Origin: Lachnoclostridium sp. UBA7482
GTDB lineage: Bacteria > Bacillota > Clostridia > Lachnospirales > Lachnospiraceae
Assembly (NCBI GenBank): GCA_002479645.1
Contig: DLOO01000051.1
Coordinates: 66,239 to 75,572, forward strand
Reading direction: 5' to 3'
Length of the DNA stretch: 9,334 nucleotides
Shown here: piece after piece, positions 1-6,847 of the stretch
Layout of the letters: each line of letters begins with the position of its first letter
Position numbering within the stretch: the stretch's first letter is position 1
Translations under genes and position numbers: made by a program
Notes under the pieces: generated by a model
What the model was told of the DNA's origin: nothing
Seen by the model: the letters and a program-made list of their open reading frames with translations, nothing else
Database searches by the model: none

Positions 1-234
1 GCGGCCGACATTATTAAGCTTGCCATGATTCGGGTTCATGACCGCTTAAAGCAGCTTGGAATGAAATCCCGATTGTTATTGCAGGTACATGACGAACTGC
101 TGATTGAAACCGAGCAGTCGGAGGTTCGGCAGGTAACCGAGCTGTTAAATGAAGCGATGGTACATGCGGCCGACTTATCGGTTGCACTGGAAATTGATGT
201 GCACCGGGGAAATAACTGGTTTGAGGCAAAATAA
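1..234 (+). CDS. polA: DNA polymerase I, C-terminal fragment (5' end outside window)
   Basis: The last 77 codons of DNA polymerase I, which fills gaps in repair and replaces Okazaki-fragment primers. The fragment opens with the AADIIKLAM segment, which is typical of the family A polymerase domain. It then carries QVHDELLIE at fragment residues 28-36. This is motif C of family A polymerases, whose Asp (D31 here) binds a catalytic metal in the palm. The protein ends in the usual short tail NNWFEAK. The reading frame is open from base 1, so the start and the exonuclease domains lie upstream of the window. The TAA stop is followed at once by the ATG of coaE (TAAATG), so the two genes are almost certainly co-transcribed and probably translationally coupled. 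The polA-coaE order is common in clostridia. The identification rests on these motifs and is secure. Confidence 0.96.
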   Translation, partial: AADIIKLAMIRVHDRLKQLGMKSRLLLQVHDELLIETEQSEVRQVTELLNEAMVHAADLSVALEIDVHRGNNWFEAK

Positions 235-834
235 ATGAAAAAAATCGGAATTACCGGCGGCGCCGGAAGCGGAAAAACCTATGTATGTCATTTGGCATCC
301 GAGCATTTCGGCTGGCCGGTGATTGATTCGGATACGGTTACAAGAAATCTGATGAGCGTCGGAAGTCCGATGCTGGAAGAGATTTATGAAACCTTTGGCA
401 CGGACTACCGTCAGGCTGACGGCAATTTAGATCGTTCCAGGCTGGCAGCGCTCGTGTTTTCTAATCCGGACGAACTGGCAAAGTTAAATGCCATTACGCA
501 TCCGGCAACAGTTGCAGAAATCAAGTCAATGCTCGCGGAATACGAAACGCAGGGCGCCGAAGCAGTTATTGTTGAGACTGCATTGGCTGACCGGGTAAAT
601 TACCATGAGTTTTGTGAAGAATTGTGGCTTGTGTATGCATCCGAGGAAACAAGAGCCGAAAGACTTCGGGCACAGAGAGGGTATTCTTCCGAACGCATCC
701 AAAAAGTAAAGAACAGTCAGGCAACCCTTGCGGGCTACAGCAAGGTATGTAATCGCGTGATTGTCAATGAAGACAGTACCTCGAAAGAGGAGTTGCTTCG
801 TCAGATTAAGTTCTTTTTCAACAGATTACGCTAA
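235..834 (+). CDS. coaE: dephospho-CoA kinase
   Basis: Phosphorylates the 3'-hydroxyl of dephospho-CoA with ATP, the last step of coenzyme A synthesis in the cytoplasm. The 199-residue length fits the family, which is about 200 residues. The P-loop GGAGSGKT lies at residues 8-15. DSD at residues 31-33 matches the conserved acidic pair after the second strand, where D33 is expected to be the catalytic Asp. The lid region RGYSSERIQ followed by NSQ, and then VIVNEDS near residues 175-181, corresponds to the family pattern R...Q...vi.N. The residues around the lid glutamine are looser than in E. coli CoaE, so this is a somewhat divergent member with all key elements present. The ATG immediately follows the polA stop and has no strong Shine-Dalgarno of its own, which suggests coupling to polA translation. 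Confidence 0.95.
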   Translation: MKKIGITGGAGSGKTYVCHLASEHFGWPVIDSDTVTRNLMSVGSPMLEEIYETFGTDYRQADGNLDRSRLAALVFSNPDELAKLNAITHPATVAEIKSMLAEYETQGAEAVIVETALADRVNYHEFCEELWLVYASEETRAERLRAQRGYSSERIQKVKNSQATLAGYSKVCNRVIVNEDSTSKEELLRQIKFFFNRLR

Positions 835-848
835 CCTTTTTGCGGGGA

Positions 849-878
849 TTTTGCAGTTCTGCATTGTGAATTGCAAAA
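849..878. repeat. inverted repeat overlapping the -35 box (possible operator)
   Basis: The left arm is TTTTGCAGTTC (849-859) and the right arm is GAATTGCAAAA (868-878). Ten of eleven positions pair, the odd one being a G-T, around an 8-base centre (860-867). The right arm and centre cover the predicted -35 box at 864-869. A symmetric site in this position is what a dimeric repressor would bind, but no regulator is known to me for it. There is no T-run after the stem on either strand, so it does not look like an intrinsic terminator. The symmetry is seen directly; the operator role is an inference. Confidence 0.5.
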
Positions 879-892
879 AGATATGCTATACT
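864..892 (+). promoter_or_regulatory. sigma-A type promoter with extended -10
   Basis: The -35 box is TTGTGA (864-869), followed by a 17-base spacer and the -10 box TATACT (887-892). TG at 884-885 gives the TGn extended -10 element favoured in Gram-positive bacteria. Transcription would begin near 899, leaving a leader of about 50 bases before the GTG start at 952. It lies in the largest gap of the window (835-951) and probably drives yycJ and the genes after it. It was recognised by eye from consensus only. Confidence 0.7.
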
Positions 893-951
893 TATAAAAG
901 TGGTTTCAGCACCCTAAACAGAACGAGTATTGCAACATAGGAGGAATATCG

Positions 952-1746
952 GTGAATTTGTTCAGCATTGCCAGCGGAAGCAGCGGCAATTGTATCCATA
1001 TTGGCACAAGCGCAGGACATTTCCTGGTAGATGCAGGTATCAGTACAAAACGAATCGTTGCCGGACTGGCAAGTCAATGGATTTCCGGTGAAGACATTCG
1101 CGCAATTTTTGTAACACACGAGCATAGCGACCACATCAAAGGCATCGTTGTCCTGGTTAAGAAATATCATATTCCAATGTACGGGACAACGGAAACACTT
1201 CAAAGGATTCGACAGTCTTCCCAGGGCAATACGATTCCGGCGGAGTTGTTTCATCCGATCCAGGCAGGCGAAACGCTTTGTTTCGACAAGCTCTGCGTGA
1301 GGTCCTTTTCCATCCCGCACGATGCGGTGAATCCGGTCGGATATACTTTCGAGGAGGAGGGACAGAAAATTGCCGTGGCAACTGATTTGGGGTATGCCGA
1401 CGAGTCCATCCTTCGGCAGATGACCGAGGCGGATATTCTGTATATAGAATCCAATTATGACCGCAGGATGCTTCTGGCAGGTATTTACCCGTACCCGCTG
1501 AAACAGCGTATCCTCGGCGAATACGGACATTTATCCAATGACGACGCTGCCGTTGTGGTAAGAACCGTTATGAGCAGTCGGTTGAAGGCGGTTATTTTAG
1601 CGCACTTAAGTAAGGAAAATAATTATCCGGAGCTGGCATTTCAGACGATGAAAAATGAACTGGATTTTTCGTGGAAATTCAACACGGAGAGACCGAAGCT
1701 TATTGTCGCAAAAAGAGATGAACCGATTGAGGTCATCGAGATATAA
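952..1746 (+). CDS. yycJ: MBL-fold metallo-hydrolase, YycJ/WalJ type
   Basis: A metallo-beta-lactamase-fold protein of 264 residues, the same length as B. subtilis YycJ as I recall it. The metal-binding signature THEHSDHIKG lies at residues 55-64 (H56, H58, D60, H61). Further ligand-like positions follow in family order: PHDAVNP, the ATDLG segment carrying the bridging Asp, ESNYD, GHLSNDDA and LAHLSKENN. The N-terminus FSIASGSSGNC matches the ASGS(S/T)GN opening of the family. In Bacillus the homologue sits beside the WalRK genes and has been linked to cell-wall homeostasis and to mismatch-repair-related nuclease activity; a DNA end-processing role would suit its place after polA, but that is inference. 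The start is GTG, chosen because a perfect AGGAGG (939-944) lies 7 bases upstream and the protein opens exactly where the family does. It has its own promoter in the gap before it. Confidence 0.88.
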   Translation: MNLFSIASGSSGNCIHIGTSAGHFLVDAGISTKRIVAGLASQWISGEDIRAIFVTHEHSDHIKGIVVLVKKYHIPMYGTTETLQRIRQSSQGNTIPAELFHPIQAGETLCFDKLCVRSFSIPHDAVNPVGYTFEEEGQKIAVATDLGYADESILRQMTEADILYIESNYDRRMLLAGIYPYPLKQRILGEYGHLSNDDAAVVVRTVMSSRLKAVILAHLSKENNYPELAFQTMKNELDFSWKFNTERPKLIVAKRDEPIEVIEI

Positions 1747-1758
1747 GGGAGAGATAAC

Positions 1759-2031
1759 ATGAAAAAAGCAATTATTACGGTAATCGGACAGGATAGAGTG
1801 GGAATCATTGCGAAGGTCTGCACGTATTTGGCGGAAACCTCTGTGAATGTCCTTGATATTTCCCAGACAATTGTATCCGGATATTTTAACATGATGATGA
1901 TTGTCGATGTTGCCTGTGCAAGCGTATCTTATGATACTCTCGGAAGCGAATTGGATGCAGCGGGCAAGGAAATCGGATGCATTATCAAAATCCAGCTGGA
2001 GGATATTTTCGATATGATGCACAGAATCTAA
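1759..2031 (+). CDS. ACT domain-containing protein (UPF0237 family)
   Basis: A single-domain ACT protein of 90 residues. ACT domains are small ligand-binding modules that often sense amino acids and act as dimers. The signature is IGQDRVGIIAKV (residues 9-20), the loop-helix where ligands bind, followed by the second strand SVNVLDISQTIVSGYF and the terminal helix and strand EIGCIIKIQLEDIFD. There is no enzyme domain attached, so it is a free-standing regulatory or binding subunit. AAGGGA (1745-1750), overlapping the yycJ stop, serves as ribosome binding site 8 bases before the ATG. It is followed by the PFL-family gene. The two families are a well-known conserved pair across Firmicutes (for example adjacent genes in Streptococcus pneumoniae), which suggests one shared function that remains undefined. 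The family call is secure; the biological role is unknown. Confidence 0.9.
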   Translation: MKKAIITVIGQDRVGIIAKVCTYLAETSVNVLDISQTIVSGYFNMMMIVDVACASVSYDTLGSELDAAGKEIGCIIKIQLEDIFDMMHRI

Positions 2032-2094
2032 TCGGACGGCGGCGTGCATTAGGAAAATATTTGGAGCAATATAGGAAAGAAATGGAGAAAAACG

Positions 2095-3459
2095 ATGATT
2101 AACCGTAGTGAGATTCTGGAAACCAACCAGATGATTGAAAAGGAAAATCTGGACGTTCGGACCATTACGCTTGGTATCTCCCTGCTTGATTGTATCGACA
2201 GTGATTTGGAGCGTTTGAACGAGAAGATTTATACAAAGATTACGACGCTTGCCGGCAAACTGGTTGAGACCGGTGAAGAAATCAGCCGTGAATACGGCAT
2301 TCCGATTGTAAATAAGCGTATTTCCCTTACACCGATTGCGCTTATCGGCGGCGCGGCATGCAAGACGAAGGAAGACTTTGTTGCCATTGCAAGAACCCTT
2401 GACAAAGCAGCCGGGGAAGTCGGTGTGAATTTCATCGGCGGATATTCCGCTATGGTATCGAAGGGAATGACAACCGCCGACCGTCTCCTGATGGAATCCA
2501 TTCCGGAGGCGCTTGCACAGACCGAGCGAATCTGTAGTTCCGTCAACGTTGGTTCCACCCGTACCGGGATCAACATGGATGCGGTTCGCCTTATGGGTTC
2601 GATTATTAAGGAGGCTGCCGAACTTACAAAGGATCACGATTCCTGCGGTTGTACCAAGCTGGTTGTATTCTGCAATGCACCGGACGACAATCCGTTCATG
2701 GCAGGTGCGTTCCATGGGGTTACCGAAGCCGATGCCATTATCAATGTCGGCGTCAGCGGTCCCGGGGTTGTAAAGAAGGCGCTTGAGAAAGTTCGCGGTA
2801 AGGACTTTGAAGTTCTTTGCGAAACAATCAAGAAGACCGCGTTCAAAATTACCCGTGTCGGACAGTTGGTTGCGAAGCGTGCGTCCGAGATGCTGAACGT
2901 TCCGTTTGGTATTGTGGATTTGTCCCTTGCACCGACACCGGCGGTTGGAGACAGTGTTGCAGAGATTTTGCAGGAAATCGGATTGGAGTATCCCGGCGCC
3001 CCCGGTACAACGGCGGCGCTTGCACTCTTAAATGACCAGGTGAAGAAGGGCGGCGTTATGGCGTCTTCCTATGTCGGGGGTCTGAGCGGTGCTTTTATCC
3101 CGGTCAGTGAAGATCAGGGTATGATTGATGCGGTAAATGCCGGATGCCTTACTCTTGAGAAGTTAGAGGCTATGACCTGCGTATGCTCCGTAGGTCTTGA
3201 TATGATTGCTATTCCGGGAGATACCAAGGATACTGCGATTGCCGGTATTATTGCAGACGAGATGGCAATCGGTATGATCAATCAGAAAACGACGGCGGTT
3301 CGTCTGATTCCGGTTATCGGTAAGAAGGTAGGAGATATGGCAGAATTCGGCGGACTCCTCGGCTATGCGCCGATTATGCCGGTCAATCAGTTCTCCTGCG
3401 ATACGTTTGTAAATCGTTCAGGAAGGATTCCGGCACCAATCCACAGTTTCAAGAATTAG
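2095..3459 (+). CDS. PFL family protein (UPF0210 / DUF711)
   Basis: A 454-residue soluble protein matching the UPF0210 (DUF711) family, whose usual length is about 450. Recognisable stretches are the N-terminal [20 protein letters not shown] (from residue 9), the glycine-rich [14 protein letters not shown] (near 117-130), [19 protein letters not shown] (near 146-164), [17 protein letters not shown] (near 193-209), and the C-terminal [15 protein letters not shown] and [15 protein letters not shown] segments. The family takes its name from resemblance to the pyruvate formate-lyase fold. I see no glycyl-radical motif (RVSGY-like) near the C-terminus, so it should not be annotated as a pyruvate formate-lyase. 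No reaction is established. GGAG (2084-2087) stands 7 bases before the ATG. The 63 bases after the ACT gene contain no clear promoter or terminator, and the two are probably one unit. Confidence 0.92.
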   Translation: MINRSEILETNQMIEKENLDVRTITLGISLLDCIDSDLERLNEKIYTKITTLAGKLVETGEEISREYGIPIVNKRISLTPIALIGGAACKTKEDFVAIARTLDKAAGEVGVNFIGGYSAMVSKGMTTADRLLMESIPEALAQTERICSSVNVGSTRTGINMDAVRLMGSIIKEAAELTKDHDSCGCTKLVVFCNAPDDNPFMAGAFHGVTEADAIINVGVSGPGVVKKALEKVRGKDFEVLCETIKKTAFKITRVGQLVAKRASEMLNVPFGIVDLSLAPTPAVGDSVAEILQEIGLEYPGAPGTTAALALLNDQVKKGGVMASSYVGGLSGAFIPVSEDQGMIDAVNAGCLTLEKLEAMTCVCSVGLDMIAIPGDTKDTAIAGIIADEMAIGMINQKTTAVRLIPVIGKKVGDMAEFGGLLGYAPIMPVNQFSCDTFVNRSGRIPAPIHSFKN

Positions 3460-3460
3460 T

Positions 3461-4606
3461 ATGTCTCGGAACTACGATTGGGAAAAAGATTACGAACGCT
3501 ACGATGACGAAGATGAGGAACTGCTTCCGAAGGAAACCGGTGCCGGTACTCGGAAGCATGGAAAGAAAAAGAAAAGAAAACCGATGAAGAAGCTGTTTTT
3601 TCTTCTGCTGGGATGTCTCGTAGTACTTATCGGATATATGGCAGCATTCGGAGCCTTTCATCCGCTGCTTGCGAAACTTGCAGGTAAGTTTGTAACAAAC
3701 AATATGGGAAATTTTTCGGAAGAGGAACTGACCTATACCTTTGAAAAACCGGAGAATATCCCGGCCGGATATTGCTGCGATAAAAATGTTGTCAATATTT
3801 TGTTTGTCGGGATTGAGGGAATCGGAAGCAGCGATGCGTATTCCGGACGTTCCGATTCCATGATGATTTGCACGATTCATATGGATACGGGCGAATTATC
3901 GGTGACGTCGTTATTGCGTGACACCTATGTTCAGCTGCCGGGACATGGGGGCTGTAAACTAAATGCGGCGTATGCCTACGGTGGTCTGGATTTGCTGATT
4001 ACAACGATTCAGGATACCTGGAAGATTTATCTCGACGGCGTTTGTCGCGTGAATTTTGACGAGTTTGAATCCGTAATCAATACCCTCGGCGGTGTGGATA
4101 TTGAGCTTACGAAGGAAGAGGCGGATTACCTGAACCGAACGAATTACATTTCCGACAAAAAGAATCGTGTCGTCAAGCCCGGCTGGAATCACATGAACGG
4201 AAATCAGGCTTTGGGATACTGCCGTGTGCGTAAAGTCGCAACCACAGACGGAGAAAAGGTTGTTCACAGCGACTTCGGCCGCACAACCAGGCAGCGAAAG
4301 GTACTGAATGCAATTTTTCAAAGTTATAAAAACTATAACAAAACAAAATTGCTGTCTGTTACAAAGGAAATTCTCGGACATGTGACCTGCAGTTTGAGCG
4401 AAAAGAAAATAACGGCGTGTATCAATGCGTATCTGAAAAATAAGCCGGATTCGATAAAACAATACCAGATTCCGGCAAAAGGGTATTTTAAGGACGAAAC
4501 AAAAGATTGTGGGGAGTGCCTCGTACCGGATTATGAGGCAAATATTGCAATCCTGCGGCATTATCTTTATGGGAAGGAATTGCCTGCGGGAATCGAATTA
4601 AAATAG
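3461..4606 (+). CDS. LCP family protein (LytR-CpsA-Psr), membrane-anchored
   Basis: LCP enzymes transfer undecaprenyl-linked glycopolymers such as teichoic acids or capsule onto peptidoglycan outside the membrane. Residues 1-43 form a charged cytoplasmic tail, acidic at 15-21 and strongly basic at 31-44 (KHGKKKKRK). One membrane segment follows at about 44-66, giving an N-in, C-out topology. The LCP domain begins near 110 (VNILFVGIEG). Its conserved residues are visible: RSDSMM (R130, D132), LLRDTY (R153, D154), KLNAAYAYGG (166-175), LGGVDIEL (209-216), WNHMNGNQALGYCRVRK with R255 and R257, and DFGRTTRQRKVL (271-282). The external part holds ten cysteines, including CC at 105-106 and CGEC at 350-353. 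The ATG lies one base after the PFL stop with no good Shine-Dalgarno, so translation is probably coupled. The particular glycopolymer cannot be told from sequence. Confidence 0.93.
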   Translation: MSRNYDWEKDYERYDDEDEELLPKETGAGTRKHGKKKKRKPMKKLFFLLLGCLVVLIGYMAAFGAFHPLLAKLAGKFVTNNMGNFSEEELTYTFEKPENIPAGYCCDKNVVNILFVGIEGIGSSDAYSGRSDSMMICTIHMDTGELSVTSLLRDTYVQLPGHGGCKLNAAYAYGGLDLLITTIQDTWKIYLDGVCRVNFDEFESVINTLGGVDIELTKEEADYLNRTNYISDKKNRVVKPGWNHMNGNQALGYCRVRKVATTDGEKVVHSDFGRTTRQRKVLNAIFQSYKNYNKTKLLSVTKEILGHVTCSLSEKKITACINAYLKNKPDSIKQYQIPAKGYFKDETKDCGECLVPDYEANIAILRHYLYGKELPAGIELK

Positions 4607-4621
4607 GAGTTATTAGGGGTT

Positions 4622-5425
4622 ATGGAGATTCAATTATGGCGTGAGATACTGGAGCCTTATTCACTGGCTGTGGATGAGCTTCTGGTTAAGTTTAATCACG
4701 TTCAGAGAGCCTTTCAGAAGGCAAACGACTATTGTCCGATTGATTTGGTACAGGGTCGCGTAAAAACAATTGCAAGTATTTTGGAAAAAGCAAACCGTAA
4801 GAAGATTCCGCTTGAGCAGCTGGAAGATCAGATGGGCGATATTGCCGGCATTCGTCTGATTTGTCCTTTTGTTGAAGACTGTTATGCGGTTGTTGATATG
4901 ATTCGGAAACGTATGGATATGGAGATTGTTTCCGAGGACGATTATATTACGCATCCGAAGGAAAGCGGATACCGCAGTTATCACTTCCAGATTCGGTACA
5001 CCGTTCAGACATTCCGGGAACCGAAAACAATCAATGCGGAGATCCAGATTCGTACACTCAGCATGAACTGCTGGTGTACCATCGAGCATTCTCTTCAGTA
5101 CAAATACCACGGAAATGTTCCGGAGGAGCTTCGTTTGCGCTTGCAGCACACCGCGGATGGTATGCTGGAAAACGACCGTGAGCTTTCTTCCATTCGTGAC
5201 GAGATTCATGCGGCAAAGGCGATGAAGGCCGAAGAGGCAAGAATTGTGGGCGATATTCTTGTTACGATTCAGAATCTTTACAAAATTGCAAGCCGTCGTG
5301 AAGCAGTACGTATGCAGGAAGAATTTTTCCGGATTTATCAGGAGCAGAATCTTGATAAATTAAAACGCTTCGCAACGGAATTGGATATTATTGCAGAGGG
5401 CTATCGGGCGCAAAGCTTAATGTAG
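4622..5425 (+). CDS. relQ: small alarmone synthetase, RelQ/SAS1 type
   Basis: Transfers pyrophosphate from ATP to GDP or GTP to make ppGpp/pppGpp, the stringent-response alarmones. It has the RelA/SpoT synthetase domain only, with no HD hydrolase, TGS or ACT domain. The family motifs are in order: QGRVKTIASILEKANRKKIP (44-63, ATP-binding basic residues), QMGDIAGIRLIC (70-81, catalytic-site Asp D73), KESGYRSYH (113-121, guanine-stacking Tyr), AEIQIRTLSMNCWCTIEHSLQYKY (139-162, with E140 and Q142). The N-terminus and spacing match B. subtilis YjbM closely. At 267 residues it is longer than YjbM (about 211); the extra 55 or so C-terminal residues look helical and charged. Upstream TAGGAG overlaps the LCP stop at 4604-4609, and AGGGG at 4615-4619 is only two bases from the ATG, so the initiation spacing is not ideal and the start is slightly uncertain. 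Confidence 0.93.
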   Translation: MEIQLWREILEPYSLAVDELLVKFNHVQRAFQKANDYCPIDLVQGRVKTIASILEKANRKKIPLEQLEDQMGDIAGIRLICPFVEDCYAVVDMIRKRMDMEIVSEDDYITHPKESGYRSYHFQIRYTVQTFREPKTINAEIQIRTLSMNCWCTIEHSLQYKYHGNVPEELRLRLQHTADGMLENDRELSSIRDEIHAAKAMKAEEARIVGDILVTIQNLYKIASRREAVRMQEEFFRIYQEQNLDKLKRFATELDIIAEGYRAQSLM

Positions 5426-5443
5426 CCTTGAAAGGATGGGCGC

Positions 5444-6847
5444 ATGACAACGCTTCCAAGGAGTTTTGAGGAAAGAATGAAGCAGATGCTTGACAGGGAA
5501 TTTTCGGATTTCCTGTCAAGTTTTTCGGTAAAGGCGAGATCAGGACTTCGTGTTAATACCCTGAAGGTGTCTCCGGAGGAATTCAACAAGTTGTGCGATT
5601 GGGATCTCCGTCAAATTCCATGGATTCAAAACGGCTTTTTCTATCCGGAAGATGCGGTTCCCTCGAAGCACCCCTGGTATTATGCCGGGATGTACTATTT
5701 GCAGGAGCCGAGTGCAATGACGCCTGCAAATTTGTTACCGGTTGAGCCGGGGATGAAGGTGCTGGATCTCTGTGCCGCACCCGGCGGAAAAAGCACGGAG
5801 CTTGGTGCAAAGCTAAAGGGACAGGGCGTCCTTGTGGCGAATGACATCAGCCATTCCAGAGCGAAAGCATTGCTTAAGAACCTGGAGCTTTTCGGCGTTC
5901 AAAATGCGATTGTAACCAGTGAGACTCCGAAAGCGCTTGCAGACCGTTTTCCCGGGTATTTTGACCGTATCCTGGTTGATGCGCCATGCTCCGGCGAAGG
6001 AATGTTCCGCAAACAGCCGGCAATTATGAAGAATTGGGAGCAATACGGTACCGGATACTATGCGGCTTTGCAGAGAGATATCCTTCCGCATGCGGTTTCC
6101 ATGCTTCGTCCCGGTGGATATATGATGTATTCCACCTGTACCTTTTCGCCGGAGGAGGATGAAGATATGATGGACTGGCTTCTTCAGACCTGTCCATCCA
6201 TGGAGCTTGTTTCGGCGGTTCCGGAGAAAATGGAAAAGGACTATGAGGCGATGGGATTTGTCCCCGGTAAACCGGAGTGGATGCAGAATCCGCGGGAGGA
6301 TGTCAGAAAATGCCTGCGCCTGTTCCCTCATAAGCTGGAGGGCGAAGGTCATTTCCTTGCTCTTTTACATAAAAAAGAGGAAGCCGGAGTGCTTTATGAA
6401 CCGGATCCCGAGGAGAAATATCTTCCGGAAAAGAAACTGCCTTCCTGTCTGACCGATTTTTTCAAAGACTGTAAGATGCCGCTTGATTTTAGCAGAATTT
6501 CTGTAAGAGAGAACCAATATTACCAGATGCCGGAGGGCGTCCCAAGTCTTAAGGGGCTCCGTTTGCTTCGTACCGGTTTGCTTCTCGGTGAAGTGCATAA
6601 GGATCGTTTTGAGCCAAGCCAGGCGCTTGCCTGTGCACTCAAAAAAGAAGAGTATCCCAATTCATATTCCTTATCCATTCGGGACGAACGGGTTGTCAGA
6701 TACTTAAAATGCGAAACCATTGATTTGCCGGAGGAAGAAAAGGACGGTTATGTGCTTCTTTGTGCGGAGGATTATCCGTTAGGATTTGTGAAGAAAAAGG
6801 GGGCAAATATCAGGAATAAGTATTTGCCCGGTTGGAGATTGATGTAA
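5444..6847 (+). CDS. RsmF-type 16S rRNA cytosine-C5 methyltransferase
   Basis: A 467-residue SAM-dependent RNA m5C methyltransferase of the NOL1/NOP2/Sun group. After an N-terminal substrate-binding region (LRVNTLKVSPEEF, 35-47) comes the Rossmann core. Motif I is DLCAAPGGKS (108-117), motif IV is DAPCSGEGMFRK (179-190) with C182, and motif VI is YSTCTFSPEEDE (229-240) with C232. In this family the motif VI cysteine attacks C6 of the target cytosine and the motif IV cysteine releases the product. The GEGMFRK wording and the long C-terminal part (about 300-467, ending in a PUA-like RNA-binding fold) are those of RsmF/YebU rather than RsmB. Which cytosine it modifies cannot be read from sequence, so no symbol is given. 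AAAGGA (5431-5436) lies 7 bases before the ATG. Its stop overlaps the next start as TAATG. Confidence 0.93.
   Translation: MTTLPRSFEERMKQMLDREFSDFLSSFSVKARSGLRVNTLKVSPEEFNKLCDWDLRQIPWIQNGFFYPEDAVPSKHPWYYAGMYYLQEPSAMTPANLLPVEPGMKVLDLCAAPGGKSTELGAKLKGQGVLVANDISHSRAKALLKNLELFGVQNAIVTSETPKALADRFPGYFDRILVDAPCSGEGMFRKQPAIMKNWEQYGTGYYAALQRDILPHAVSMLRPGGYMMYSTCTFSPEEDEDMMDWLLQTCPSMELVSAVPEKMEKDYEAMGFVPGKPEWMQNPREDVRKCLRLFPHKLEGEGHFLALLHKKEEAGVLYEPDPEEKYLPEKKLPSCLTDFFKDCKMPLDFSRISVRENQYYQMPEGVPSLKGLRLLRTGLLLGEVHKDRFEPSQALACALKKEEYPNSYSLSIRDERVVRYLKCETIDLPEEEKDGYVLLCAEDYPLGFVKKKGANIRNKYLPGWRLM

Noticed and set aside
849..878. Intrinsic terminator after coaE
   Set aside because: The inverted repeat is A/T-rich at its base, and no T-run follows it on the + or - strand. 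An operator is a better reading.
892..1530. 212-codon open frame on the - strand
   Set aside because: It is antisense to yycJ and runs over the promoter and ribosome binding site. The + strand product has full metallo-hydrolase motifs, and the reverse product has no recognisable domain.
2032..2094. Separate promoter for the PFL gene
   Set aside because: TATAGG near 2070 is a weak -10 with no -35 at suitable spacing. The gap otherwise holds only a GGAG ribosome binding site.
1606..2715. 369-codon open frame on the - strand across the end of yycJ, the ACT gene and the start of the PFL gene
   Set aside because: It lies antisense to three well-identified genes, spans their boundaries, resembles no family I know and has the low-complexity composition of a shadow frame.
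2095..3459. Pyruvate formate-lyase enzyme, as the family name might suggest
   Set aside because: The protein is about 450 residues rather than about 750 and lacks a C-terminal glycyl-radical motif. PFL here is only a family label.
3959..4561. 200-codon open frame on the - strand
   Set aside because: It lies wholly inside the LCP gene, whose + strand motifs are intact, and its product is not protein-like.
4580..4604. Promoter before the alarmone synthetase (TTGCCT and TAAAAT)
   Set aside because: The two boxes are only 13 bases apart, too short for a sigma-A promoter, and both fall within the end of the LCP coding region.
4661..5209. 182-codon open frame on the - strand
   Set aside because: It lies wholly inside the alarmone synthetase gene and has no recognisable motifs.
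6832..6846. TTG at 6832 as the start of the RsuA-HAD fusion
   Set aside because: It would add five residues (MEIDV) absent from typical RsuA N-termini and would place the start over its own GGAG. ATG 6847 has that GGAG at proper distance.
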